Assembly: GCF_002951835.1 (NCBI RefSeq)
Contig: NZ_CP019448.1
Coordinates: forward strand, 744,001-808,000
DNA: 64,000 nucleotides
Reading direction: 5' to 3'
Source: Simonsiella muelleri ATCC 29453
Lineage (GTDB): Bacteria > Pseudomonadota > Gammaproteobacteria > Burkholderiales > Neisseriaceae
The notes beneath the pieces are model-generated. The model saw only the letters and a list, made by a program, of their open reading frames with translations, searched no databases and was not told the origin of the DNA. Position numbers and translations under genes: made by a program. Of the stretch, positions 52,551 through 61,649 are shown piece after piece. Position 1 is the stretch's first letter. Each line of letters starts with the position of its first letter.

Positions 52551-53845
52551 CAATTTAGCCATGAGGTAGGCAACGTAGCGCGGTGTTAGAACTACATCAT
52601 TTTGGTCATCGCCCGCAAATGACAGCCAGCGAAACATAATGTTGAAGAGTTTGCCTGTGAAATCTGTGTCTAAACCGACTTTGTAGAAGTAGCCCAAATC
52701 GTCGACAGTTTCCATAAAAATTTCTTTGAGTAGCGATTGTCCGTTTTTGGGTTTGGATAAATTTTCGTCTTTAATTGTTATGGAAAGGCTGTTGAGAATT
52801 TGTTCTTGTTTGCGTTTGGGTAAGCCTTTTGCATTCAGAAACGATTTGATTTTTTTGAAAATAACATCGCCGTCTGTGTAATCTTCTTCGGTGCTGCTGG
52901 GTAAATCTTTGGCTTCAAGTGGCTGTACTTTACCTGCTACGCCCAAGTTTGCCATGATGCTGGCAGAAACCAAGTGAATGCGCGACAGTGCGCTTAAATT
53001 TTCTTGTTTGTTGTATAGACGTTCGTTAATTTTGGTTAGTGCGTCTTCAATGCGGTTTTCGCGGTCTTTGTGGATTTTGTCAATTTCGGCTGGTGTGAGT
53101 TTCAGCTCTTTGACTTGTTGAATAAATTTTTGAAAATTTTCGGGTTTTAAAAATGATAAATCAGAAAATTCACCAATTTTTTGCCCTACGCCATAGTTGC
53201 TTTTGCTGACGAAATACACGCCGATTTGTGTTTTCAGGCTGCCTGAAACATCAAGTGAGCCTGTTACGCCAATGGCGATGATATCGGTGTAGCTGGTAAA
53301 TTCTAATAAGGCATTGGCGTAATGCACCGCGCCATTGACGGCATAGGTGTTGATGTTTTTGTGGTTGGGGGAATTGTCTTTTTTGTTGAAATTGTCGGGG
53401 TGTCCGTCTGAATTGAGTTTGACGAGTTTATCTGCGTAGCCTTTATATTCAATCATAATTGGGTAGTAATTGAGCGCATCGTCTTGCAATAATAATTTGC
53501 AGTCCACGCGATTACCGCCTGTTCCGCCTGATTTGGATAAAGCGCGAGTCAGGGCATTTTCTATTTCTTCATTAACGGTTTGTTGTTCTAGGAAATAGGG
53601 TAGGTTGTATGATGTAAGTTGTTGATTAATTTGATTGGCGATTTGTGGTTCTACGGATTGGGATTTGGACATTTGGTTTTCCTTTTGAAATAGGTTTCAG
53701 GCTGCCTGAAAAAAATTAAGCCATATTTTAAGGGATTTTCCAGTTGTCAGGTTGAAGCCTTTGCAAAACCTTCAAAAACGAAAATTTGATAATTTTATCT
53801 AATTGACATATTAGATTTTAATTTATGTTTATCAATTAGGTAGGC

Positions 53846-53949
53846 AAAAAAAACCCCTTGTAAATGAACAAGGGGCAGAAAAGGAACACAAACCACTACC
53901 TGACATTACACAACCATACTGATTGCTTGCTGATGTGTAAAACTGGTAT
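53846..53949 (-). ncRNA. candidate small RNA, about 100 nt
   Basis: On the minus strand a consensus-like promoter ends at 53956 and an intrinsic terminator (CCCCTTG-N8-CAAGGGG plus eight Us) lies at 53846-53875, with no reading frame between. Predicted transcript from about 53949 to 53846. No family recognised; it stands alone between tRNA-Phe and the RM operon. Confidence 0.6.
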
Positions 53950-53955
53950 GTGCGT

Positions 53956-53992
53956 ATATTACTGCAAATAGAAATTATTTGCAAATAGAAAT
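53956..53992 (-). promoter_or_regulatory. promoter and palindromic operator of the small RNA
   Basis: -35 TTGCAA (53979-53984) and -10 TAATAT (53956-53961) with 17-bp spacer. Overlapping it is GCAAATAGAAATTATTTGC (53964-53982), a perfect 7-5-7 palindrome, and the 12-mer GCAAATAGAAAT is repeated at 53964 and 53981. The 19-bp AT-rich palindrome could be a Fur-type box, but that is a guess. Confidence 0.6.
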
Positions 53993-54105
53993 CAATATTA
54001 TTTCGGATGATTTTATTAAAATTATGATTTTAAATAAAATTAATTTGATAAAAATGTATTGTCTGTTTTAAGCTATGATTAAAACCTTAGAGCAACACGT
54101 AAAGC

Positions 54106-54144
54106 AAGAAAAAGCCCAAACGTTAATTTTACCGTTTGGGCTTT
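54106..54144 (-). terminator. terminator of tRNA-Phe
   Basis: AAAGCCCAAACG (54111-54122) pairs with CGTTTGGGCTTT (54133-54144), followed on the minus strand by TTTTTC. Confidence 0.85.
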
Positions 54145-54149
54145 GAATT

Positions 54150-54225
54150 TGGTGGCTAGAGGCGGGATCGAACCGCCGACACACGGATTTTCAATCCGTT
54201 GCTCTACCGACTGAGCTATCTGGCC
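54150..54225 (-). tRNA. tRNA-Phe (anticodon GAA), copy 1
   Basis: 76 nt with CCA; acceptor GGCCAGA pairs with TCTAGCC (one G-T pair), anticodon GAA in TTGAAAA. Near-identical to the gene at 57293 except in acceptor and T-stem pairs. Confidence 0.95.
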
Positions 54226-54308
54226 AAGAAAGCGCGTATTAAATCATGCACTGGCAAAGTTGGCAAGTGTTATTTTGAAGAAGTAGATTAGAACTGTTGT
54301 TTTATCAG

Positions 54309-54863
54309 TTAATTTTTTTCAGGCAGCCTGAAAAAAGTGTCGCGGTAATGTTTCAATTCTTCAATGCTTTCCACAATGTCATCTAAAGCTTTGTGTGAAC
54401 CTTTTTTGACGACGCCTTTATACACCGCAGGCGACCAACGCCGCGCTAATTCTTTAATCGTGGAGACATCTAAATTACGATAATGAAAATAGTTTTCTAA
54501 TTTCGGCATATGGCGAACCATAAAGCGGCGGTCTTGATGAATGGTATTGCCACACATGGGCGTGGCTTTTTCAGGCAGCCATGTTTGCATAAATTGCAGT
54601 AATTCGGTTTCCACTTGTGTTTCGGTGTAAGTTGATGATTTTACGCGCTCAACCAAACCTGTGCGCGTGTGGGTATCGGTGTTCCACTTGTCCATGTTGT
54701 TCAAAATTTCATCGCTTTGATGAATGGCATAAACTTCAGATTGCGCCAATACGTTTAAATTGCTGTCGGTGATTATCATCGCGATTTCTATGATTTTGTC
54801 GCTGTCGGGATTCAAACCCGTCATTTCCATATCTAGCCAGCAAAGGTTGTTTTGATTTTTCAT
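54309..54863 (-). CDS. orn: oligoribonuclease
   Basis: A 184-residue DEDDh 3'-5' exoribonuclease that degrades 2-5 nt RNAs, including pGpG. Motifs: WLDMEMTGL (Asp/Glu) at residues 9-17, CGNTIHQDRRFM near 99, SHKALDDIVESI near 156. The last residues, FFRLPEKN, are encoded by a DUS, so the uptake sequence forms the end of the gene. Confidence 0.95.
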   Translation of the reverse strand: MKNQNNLCWLDMEMTGLNPDSDKIIEIAMIITDSNLNVLAQSEVYAIHQSDEILNNMDKWNTDTHTRTGLVERVKSSTYTETQVETELLQFMQTWLPEKATPMCGNTIHQDRRFMVRHMPKLENYFHYRNLDVSTIKELARRWSPAVYKGVVKKGSHKALDDIVESIEELKHYRDTFFRLPEKN

Positions 54864-55072
54864 AAAATGTCTTTCTTGTGTTGTGAAATTGGGTTTTCAG
54901 GCTGTCTGAAAATGGAACTTATTCAATTTGATTCAAAAATTCGGCAGGGACAGACTCGGTTAACCAAACTTGGTTATCGCTTAAATAATATCGTGAAACC
55001 AACTGTTACAAACAATAATTATATAAAAATTTTTTTCAGGCTGCCTGCATTATTTTCTTAGAACAAATATTT

Positions 55073-55238
55073 TAGAACCTGTGTTCACAGCCAAACGTGA
55101 TGTCTTTTTGCCCCATTTGGCACGTCTGCTGTGTTGAATTTCACGCCAATAGGAACGCTATTGGCGTGAAATTCGCCTGGCGTTCGTCCCAACTGGGACA
55201 AAAATCCATTTTACGTTGGCTATGAATACAGGTTCTTA
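55073..55238. repeat. structured TAAGAACC-type element with nested inverted repeats (166 bp)
   Basis: Ends TAGAACCTGTGTTCA and TGAATACAGGTTCTTA. Inside, AGCCAAACGT/ACGTTGGCT pair, and the centre is a perfect 17-bp stem GAATTTCACGCCAATAG / CTATTGGCGTGAAATTC with loop GAACG (55136-55174); GTCCCA-AC-TGGGAC follows. No gene. Confidence 0.75.
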
Positions 55239-55341
55239 GAAATAAGCTAAAATATTCGTTCGTGCCTATGGACATTGCGACCATTTGGTTTTTGCGGTTA
55301 TTCACACTGTGTGGATACGAATTTTTCAATTAGGAAACAAT

Positions 55342-56334
55342 ATGACTCATTTATCCCCAGTCGCATTACGCCGACATACTCAACTCGTCTCTCATGCAAC
55401 CGCGCAATATTGGCGTAAATGTGAAGTGGAGAATTTATTTGAATTACCATTTTTGGATTTGGTTTTTCAGGCTGCCAGTGTTCATCGTCAGCATTTTGAT
55501 GCCAATAAAATTCAATTGTCCACATTATTATCTATTAAAACAGGTGGTTGCCCTGAAGATTGTGAATATTGTCCACAATCGGCTCATTATCACACAAATG
55601 TAGAAAAATCCGAACTTTTAAATGTGCAATCCGTTGTGGAAAAAGCCAAAATTGCGAAACAACGTGGCGCGAGTCGTTTTTGTATGGGTGCTGCTTGGCG
55701 TGGCCCTAAGCCACAAGATGTGGAGCAAGTAACGGAAATTATTCAAGCCGTTAAAGATTTGGGATTGGAAACGTGTGGCACTTTTGGTTTGCTGGAAACG
55801 GGTATGGCCGAAGCATTCAAGCAAGCGGGTTTGGATTATTATAATCATAATTTGGACACCGACCCTGACCGCTACAATGATATTATTCACACGCGCCGCC
55901 ATGAAGACCGCATGGACACGTTGGGCAAAGTGCGTCAGGCAGGTTTAAAAGTGTGTTGTGGTGGTATTGTGGGCATGAATGAAACGCGTGCCGAACGCGC
56001 TGGTTTGATTGCCAGTTTGGCGAATTTAGATCCGCAGCCTGAAAGTGTACCGATTAATCAATTAATTAGAACCGCAGGAACACCTTTGGAAAAGGCTGAG
56101 GATTTGGATTGGACAGAATTTGTGCGTACTATTGCGGTGGCGCGGATTACGATGCCAACCAGTTTTGTCCGATTGAGTGCAGGGCGAACAGAGATGCCAG
56201 AATCGGTGCAAGCAATGTGTTTTTTAGCGGGGGCAAATTCCATTTTTTATGGTGAGACCTTGTTGACGGCGGATAATCCAGCTGAAGACAGCGACAAAAT
56301 GTTGATGATGAAATTAAATTTATCGCATTATTAA
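55342..56334 (+). CDS. bioB: biotin synthase
   Basis: A 330-residue radical SAM enzyme that inserts sulphur into dethiobiotin. The radical SAM CxxxCxxC is in GGCPEDCEYCPQS near residues 52-64; later YNHNLDT near 152 and RLSAGRTEM near 270. Start at 55342 follows AGGAAACA; longer in-frame starts lack a ribosome site. Followed 17 bp later by a transporter gene. Confidence 0.96.
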   Translation: MTHLSPVALRRHTQLVSHATAQYWRKCEVENLFELPFLDLVFQAASVHRQHFDANKIQLSTLLSIKTGGCPEDCEYCPQSAHYHTNVEKSELLNVQSVVEKAKIAKQRGASRFCMGAAWRGPKPQDVEQVTEIIQAVKDLGLETCGTFGLLETGMAEAFKQAGLDYYNHNLDTDPDRYNDIIHTRRHEDRMDTLGKVRQAGLKVCCGGIVGMNETRAERAGLIASLANLDPQPESVPINQLIRTAGTPLEKAEDLDWTEFVRTIAVARITMPTSFVRLSAGRTEMPESVQAMCFLAGANSIFYGETLLTADNPAEDSDKMLMMKLNLSHY

Positions 56335-56351
56335 TTTAGGGAGATGGATTG

Positions 56352-57224
56352 ATGCTGTTTTTAGTTTTGAGTATTGTGTGCAGTGTGTCGGTTTCGGTGT
56401 TGATGAAATTGGCACGTAAACATCAAATTGATGTGTCGCAAGCGGTGGCGGTAAATTATTGGGTGGCGATTGCGTGGACATTGCTGGTGTTGCGACCAAA
56501 GTTTGATAATCAATTATTAGTCGATCACATGGGGATTTTTGGGGTACTGGGGGTCTTGATGCCTGTGGGATTTTTGGTGTTGGGGCGTGCTGTGGCGGAG
56601 GCGGGGATTGTCAAAACCGATGCAGCGCAACGTTTATCATTATTTTTGCCAGTGTTGGCGGCATTTACGATTTTTGGTGAGGTGATTAAGCTGCAAAATA
56701 TATTGGGCTTAATTTTGGCATTTTCAGCGTTGGCGTGTTTGCTGTACAAACCAAATAGGCAGCCTGAAAAGCCTACTCATCAATGGAATTCGCACACGAT
56801 GTGGATATTGTTGTGGGTGTGGTTGACGTATGGTACGGTGGATATTTTGTTCAAACAACTTGCCAAGATGGGCGCGAAAACGGTAAGTATTAACTTATTG
56901 ATTACATTTAGTATAGCGGCGATTATAATGTTTATTTATTTATTAATGAAAAAAACGCGCTGGGATAAAATCAGCCTATTAAGTGGTTTATTATTAGGCA
57001 GCCTGAATTTTGGTAACATTATATTTTATATTTACGCACACATGGCATTTCAAGAGAATCCGACTACAGTATTTGCGGGCATGAATATGGGCGTGATTGC
57101 GCTGGGGACATTGGTTGGTGCATGGTATTTTAAAGAAAAAATCTCGCGATTAAATGCGGTGGGAATTGGGCTAGCATTGATGGCGGTATTGATGTTGAGT
57201 TATGGTAATTTATTGTTTTTATAG
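56352..57224 (+). CDS. EamA/DMT-family transporter
   Basis: A 290-residue membrane protein with ten predicted helices and the two EamA repeats (first about 2-135, second 145-290). GGGAG precedes the ATG at 56352; a TTG three bases earlier is less likely. Substrate unknown. Downstream of bioB in the same direction, so a role with biotin or its precursor is possible but unproven. Confidence 0.8.
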   Translation: MLFLVLSIVCSVSVSVLMKLARKHQIDVSQAVAVNYWVAIAWTLLVLRPKFDNQLLVDHMGIFGVLGVLMPVGFLVLGRAVAEAGIVKTDAAQRLSLFLPVLAAFTIFGEVIKLQNILGLILAFSALACLLYKPNRQPEKPTHQWNSHTMWILLWVWLTYGTVDILFKQLAKMGAKTVSINLLITFSIAAIIMFIYLLMKKTRWDKISLLSGLLLGSLNFGNIIFYIYAHMAFQENPTTVFAGMNMGVIALGTLVGAWYFKEKISRLNAVGIGLALMAVLMLSYGNLLFL

Positions 57225-57255
57225 TTGATTATCTTTCAGGTAGCCTGAAAAGCAA

Positions 57256-57287
57256 ATTACCCAAATATCAGATGATATTTGGGTAAT
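57256..57287. terminator. hairpin between the EamA gene and tRNA-Phe
   Basis: ATTACCCAAATATC (57256-57269) pairs perfectly with GATATTTGGGTAAT (57274-57287) around loop AGAT. Weak U-runs on both sides; likely a bidirectional terminator for convergent units. Confidence 0.7.
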
Positions 57288-57292
57288 GAATT

Positions 57293-57368
57293 TGGTGGTC
57301 AGAGGCAGGATCGAACTGCCGACACACGGATTTTCAATCCGTTGCTCTACCGACTGAGCTATCCGACC
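57293..57368 (-). tRNA. tRNA-Phe (anticodon GAA), copy 2
   Basis: 76 nt with CCA; acceptor GGTCGGA pairs with TCTGACC (with one G-T), anticodon GAA. Second tRNA-Phe of the window. Confidence 0.95.
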
Positions 57369-57992
57369 AAATAAGACTAGAATTAAAACAGAAAATAAGT
57401 TAGTATGCAAGGCTTATTAATGTGTTTTTAAATAGATGGCTGTTGTAGCAAAACAAATATTTTTGTGTGTTGTTAACTTTGGGTATTTCTCAATTAATTA
57501 ATTTAACCAAAGTACAGCACAATCATCGCAAAAAGTGTTAAAATGCTGCCAATAAATTTATACATTTTATAACACTGGTTATTTAGCAAATCGTGGCTGG
57601 GAGACATTATGTTTGAAAACCCAATAATATTGGTTGTCATTGTTGTAGCCATTGCTTTATTGGCGGGTGCTTTTTTTATTCAAAAAAACAAGCAATCGGG
57701 CAATGGTGGTCGTGGACGTTCTTCATCAGGACGGGGCAGAGATGTTGAAGATGACGATGACGATGAAGAAGAGGATGATGACGATGAAGAGGACGGTGCG
57801 GAAGATGAACATTGGGGTTCGAGTGGAACAACCGCCAATAGTAGGGTAGACGATACCAAAGTTTCTGTGCAAGAAGTTGACCCACTTAATGAGTTCAATG
57901 TCTATAAACAATTTGGTTACTATGAGAAAGCAGCAGAATCTTTATCGGTGTATATGAAAAATTATCCTGATAAAGTAACGCCAAAATTGGTA

Positions 57993-58843
57993 GGGGCTAA
58001 TGACATTTTAGCTATAATTTCAACCAAATCAAAGCACAAGCTAATGATACAGTACTTTCATAATTACGTTTTAATTTATCGTACCGTGTTGCCAGCGCAC
58101 GAAAATGCTTTAATCGCGCAAAAGCGTTTTCTACCAAGTGCCTGATTTTATATAAATACCAATCTGTGCCCACATTAAGATGTTCTCTATTTTTCTTATA
58201 TGGAATATTGGCTTTACTTTGTTTAGACTGAATTAACCGACGAAAAGTATCACTGTCAAAACCCCTATCAGCACACACGGTTTCATTATCACTTAAATCC
58301 AATTGTGCCAATAAATCAGGCGCAACAACAATATCATTTACATTACCAGCTGTAATGATAAATTCAATTGGATTACCACAAGCATCAACCGCTAAATGAA
58401 TTTTAGACGTATGACCACCGATACTCTTACCAACAGCTTGATGCGTAATGGATTGTTTACCCATACCGTGTTGATGAACGCGGATATGGCTACCGTCCAT
58501 AAAGACCCATTCCATATCGGGTGTATCTACCAAATGTTTGAATAATCGGGTAAAAATACCGCGTTTAGACCAGCGATTGAAACTTTGGTAAAGGCTGTTT
58601 GCTTTACCAAAATAACTAGGTATATCAGCCCATTGGCAGCCTGTACGTAAGCGAAATAGGATACCTTCTACTGTTTTGCGTAAATTTTTCTTGCGATAAA
58701 TGCCAAGCTGTTTCAAAATAGGCAACAGTCTTGACCATGTTTCATTTGTAAGCGTGTTTCGGGACATGGCAAAGGTTTGGGATGGTTGCGTGGAAACAAT
58801 ATCTTAAATCCTTTGCCTCTTTTTTTGAATTGTCATTAGCCCC
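57993..58843 (-). mobile_element. IS5-family (IS427-type) insertion sequence, copy B (851 bp)
   Basis: Ends GGGGCTAATGAC / GTCATTAGCCCC with flanking TA on both sides (57991-57992 and 58844-58845), the 2-bp duplication expected of the IS427 group. Inserted in the FimV-like gene, transposase in opposite direction to it. Confidence 0.95.
58012..58767 (-). CDS. IS5-family transposase
   Basis: 251 residues, identical in protein sequence to the copy at 27909-28664; DDE motifs intact. Confidence 0.93.
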   Translation of the reverse strand: MSRNTLTNETWSRLLPILKQLGIYRKKNLRKTVEGILFRLRTGCQWADIPSYFGKANSLYQSFNRWSKRGIFTRLFKHLVDTPDMEWVFMDGSHIRVHQHGMGKQSITHQAVGKSIGGHTSKIHLAVDACGNPIEFIITAGNVNDIVVAPDLLAQLDLSDNETVCADRGFDSDTFRRLIQSKQSKANIPYKKNREHLNVGTDWYLYKIRHLVENAFARLKHFRALATRYDKLKRNYESTVSLACALIWLKL

Positions 58844-59916
58844 TAGCAGAATTGTTGAATTTATGGTTGGAATCTAAAAAAGTAGATCAATTATCTGATT
58901 CTTTGACACAGTACAAAAGTGCTTTTCCAAATGAAATTTTGGCAGATTACATCAAAAAAGGTTTGGCACTAGATGAAAATCATTTGGGTTTGCGTGTTTT
59001 GGCAGAGAGCTGTTTGGGTTGGGGTGTGAAAAAAACCGCTCAAGAAATCGGCGAAAAAACCGAAGCACCTGTGTCATCTTCTGCTTCAGAACGCCCTAAA
59101 ACACTGGGCAAGAAAAAAGAATCTGCGCAAGTGTCAAAATCTGCATCACGCAAACCGTTGGTTGTGGGTGAAGCAGCTTTGGGCAAAATCAGTAGTGAAG
59201 AGCAAGGTGCTGTGTTATCGTTTATGGAACCTGAGCAAAGTGTAAAATTGCTAAAAGGTTCTTTGACTTATGATTTAGCAACTAAATTTCTGAATAAGGC
59301 CATTCGCACTTCAGCTAAGCCAGCTGCATTGTTAATTGATGCATTGACATTAGATTTTAAAGCAAAAAATGTTGATAGCTTTGCTGAACATTTGTGGCAT
59401 TTGTATCATAATTTAGGGCAAAGTGGTCGCCAAGTTAAAGAGCGTATGTTGGGTTTAGGCTACACATTGGGTGAACATCCTGTGTTTGAGAGTTTAGAAG
59501 CGCAACCAACTGATGCAGCAGCTTTACGAGAGATTGGGATTCAACATGGTTTCTTGGATTTGGGTGCGAGTCAGAAAAAAGCACGCCATCGTGATTTGGT
59601 CACTGAAGTTACTGATTTGGATACAGAGGCGAAAACACCTGCAGAACGCGCTTTGAAAGAAGCAGAATCGCTGTTGATGTATGGTCAATTAGACCAATCT
59701 TTGGATTTATTGGAGCGTGCCATTAAAGCATATCCGCAAGAATCTCAATTGTATGTTGCTTTGTTCGATTTATACGAACGAGCAGAAGAGTGGGAGCGTT
59801 TGGAAAAATTATTGCAAGATTTGCGTACACAAATCCAAACCTTACCTGAGGAAGTGGTGTTGGCAATGAGCCAATTACTGCAACGTTTTAATAATGGCTC
59901 ATTTGGACACTAAACG

Positions 59917-61089
59917 ATGAATAATAATATTCCACAAGTTAAAACGGTTAAGCTCATGTTTGTTGCGATGGATGAGCAACAACAAGCAATGTTTAAAATG
60001 GCTTTTAAAATGCATAGCACCACAAATTACCAAGTAATTGGTGCTGATGCGGTTGATGAGCGTCCAGAAATGGTTATTGTTGATGCAGATGGACCAACTG
60101 GCGTGGCTGCTTGGCAGCGTGCGAAAGCCGATTATCCTAAAAGTGTGGTTGTCTATTTTTCCAAAAATACACCTACTTTGACTGCACCATATTTATCAAA
60201 ACCCATTAAATTTGACACATTGTTTTTGAGTTTGCGTAATTTATTGCAGGGCAACGGTGTTTGGGTATCGCATCCAGCGGTACAATCACGTTCTTCCGCA
60301 CCATTATCATCGCCTACCGCAACATCAATAGCGAATAACAGTGGCTTAACTGCACAGCATAATGTGTCCAGTACCCAAAAAAATGTACATCCACCGCGTG
60401 CCGCAGAGGTAACCATTCCGCGTTTTGATCCACGCAGTGGTTTGTTAGGGCGATTCCGTGAATTGTTGAATCATAATAAAGATACTGTTATTGTGTATAA
60501 TGATAAGCCTGTATTGGCTGTTTTCCCAGCTGTACAAAGGGTGTGGGTGCCTGATTCTAAATTGTTAAAAGAATTATGCCACCAAGGGCAGCCTAATATT
60601 AAAGTAAAAATTATCTCCGAGGGCAGTCAAATTCAGGAACGTGCCAATGCAACGGTGGTATCGTGTATGTGGCAAGTTGCTGTGTGGACAGCAAATGGGC
60701 GTTTGGTACACCCATTAAATCCAAATACAGTTTTTCGCTTGAAATATTGGCCAAATTTAACGCGTTTAGCACCGCTGCCTGAATCCATGCGATTGTCAGC
60801 ATTTTTAACAAAAACTTCAGTTAGTTTGAATATGTTGTACAAAATGATGCCTTTGGATATGGCGGATATTTTGAATTATATCGCAGCAACTTATTTGACT
60901 GATTATTTAACAATTACTCAACAAGTGGCGGAAGCTTCTACCGCGTCGTCTGCTCAAACAACGATGAAAGTGGAAACACGTACCGAAGCCAATAATAGTC
61001 ATGGCGTAGAAGTTAATTCAAAACCAGCAGAAGCACCGAAAAAAGAAAGCTTACTTGGTCGCTTGATGAGAAAATTACTTAACAAATAA
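59917..61089 (+). CDS. protein with degenerate receiver-like domain, unknown C-terminal domain
   Basis: A 390-residue protein 3 bp after the FimV-like gene. Residues 5-110 look like a response-regulator receiver: VKLMFVAMDEQQQAMF, MVIVDADGP (phosphoacceptor Asp region) and YLSKPIKFDTLFLSLRNLL (conserved Lys-Pro), but the first acidic pair is missing. A Ser/Thr-rich linker follows, then a conserved-looking domain (about 165-330) with WTANGRLVHPLNPNTVFRLK and MADILNYIAATYLTDYL. It may be an adaptor between TPR scaffold and GTPase. I do not know a named family. Confidence 0.6.
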   Translation: MNNNIPQVKTVKLMFVAMDEQQQAMFKMAFKMHSTTNYQVIGADAVDERPEMVIVDADGPTGVAAWQRAKADYPKSVVVYFSKNTPTLTAPYLSKPIKFDTLFLSLRNLLQGNGVWVSHPAVQSRSSAPLSSPTATSIANNSGLTAQHNVSSTQKNVHPPRAAEVTIPRFDPRSGLLGRFRELLNHNKDTVIVYNDKPVLAVFPAVQRVWVPDSKLLKELCHQGQPNIKVKIISEGSQIQERANATVVSCMWQVAVWTANGRLVHPLNPNTVFRLKYWPNLTRLAPLPESMRLSAFLTKTSVSLNMLYKMMPLDMADILNYIAATYLTDYLTITQQVAEASTASSAQTTMKVETRTEANNSHGVEVNSKPAEAPKKESLLGRLMRKLLNK

Positions 61090-61106
61090 CAAAAAGGCAC
61101 AGAATC

Positions 61107-61646
61107 ATGTTGGTAGAAAATAAGATTATTTTTACAGGGCCAGTAGGCGTAGGTAAAACAACAGCTATTGCCGCTTTATCAGATGACCCACCTATTCAGA
61201 CTGATGCCAGTGCATCAGACATGACGGCTGTCCGAAAAGGTTATACAACTGTAGCAATGGACTATGGTTTGATTCAATTAGACGAAAACACTAAAGTGCA
61301 TTTGTATGGTACACCAGGACAAGAACGCTTTGATTTTATGTGGGATATTTTAAGTCAAGGTAGTATGGGGTTGATTCTTTTGCTGGATAATACTCGCGCT
61401 AATCCTTTGAAAGACTTGAAATTCTTCTTAGATTCATTTGCGGACTTGTTGAAAACCGCGCCAGTTGTGATTGGTGTTACAAAAATGGATATTCGTGCTG
61501 TGCCTGGTATTGATGTTTATCAAAAATATTTGTCACAACACGGTTTGGTTGCTCCTATTTTTGAAGTAGATGCGCGTAACGAAGAAGATGTAAAACAATT
61601 GGTTACCGCAATGTTGTTCCAAATTGACCCAGGTTTAGAGGTATAA
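61107..61646 (+). CDS. Ras-like small GTPase (COG2229/MglA-like)
   Basis: A 179-residue GTPase. G1 P-loop GPVGVGKTTA at residues 10-19, G2 Thr in GYTTVAMDYG, G3 YGTPGQERFDFMWD near 70 (GTPG in place of the classic DTAG), G4 TKMD near 128, G5-like DAR. Lacks lipid-attachment signals. Relatives pair with Roadblock proteins (MglA/MglB in Myxococcus; CvnD/CvnB in Streptomyces). Follows AAAGGCA; 18 bp after the previous gene. Confidence 0.88.
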   Translation: MLVENKIIFTGPVGVGKTTAIAALSDDPPIQTDASASDMTAVRKGYTTVAMDYGLIQLDENTKVHLYGTPGQERFDFMWDILSQGSMGLILLLDNTRANPLKDLKFFLDSFADLLKTAPVVIGVTKMDIRAVPGIDVYQKYLSQHGLVAPIFEVDARNEEDVKQLVTAMLFQIDPGLEV

Positions 61647-61649
61647 CAA

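Larger units (their letters stand above)
50612..53672 (-). pseudogene. BcgI-like fused restriction endonuclease-methyltransferase, split by IS982
   Basis: Codons 1-374 (53672-52551) and the remaining 311 (51547-50612) join in frame on removal of the IS and one target copy: YLMAKL then ARVNKNSYVWDF. The restored 685-residue protein has an N-terminal nuclease-like domain (VDCKLLLQ, IMIEYKGY, an E-x-K pattern) and an N6-adenine methylase with SAM motif DFATGSGGLL and catalytic NPPY (VFLLNPPYSAQG). It resembles BcgI subunit A. At present only two halves can be made: nuclease-like and methylase-like. Confidence 0.85.
53673..54105. other. intergenic region between the RM locus and tRNA-Phe
   Basis: No protein gene is seen. 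Contents: a palindromic DUS near 53697-53711, a sequence like an IS1106-type end (CCTTTGCAAAACC, 53758-53770), the small-RNA candidate with its promoter (53846-53992), and an AT-rich stretch. Confidence 0.6.
57609..59913 (+). pseudogene. FimV-like TPR membrane protein gene split by an IS5-type element
   Basis: Codons 1-128 (57609-57992) and the remaining 355 (58846-59913) rejoin in frame when the IS and one TA target copy are removed: TPKLV then AELLNLWLES. The restored 483-residue protein has an N-terminal membrane helix (NPIILVVIVVAIALLAGAFF), a Gly/Arg/Ser stretch, a run of about 25 Asp/Glu, then helical TPR-like repeats (FNVYKQFGYYEKAAESLSVY; LLMYGQLDQSLDLLERAIKA). The layout suggests a FimV/TspA-type scaffold for pili or polarity. 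It heads an operon with the receiver-like, GTPase and Roadblock genes, which may still be read from the second half or the IS. Confidence 0.75.

Noticed and set aside
57660..57911. Open frames of Ser/His-rich low complexity opposite the FimV-like gene
   Set aside because: They are antisense shadows of the Asp/Glu-rich stretch of the real gene and have no ribosome site.
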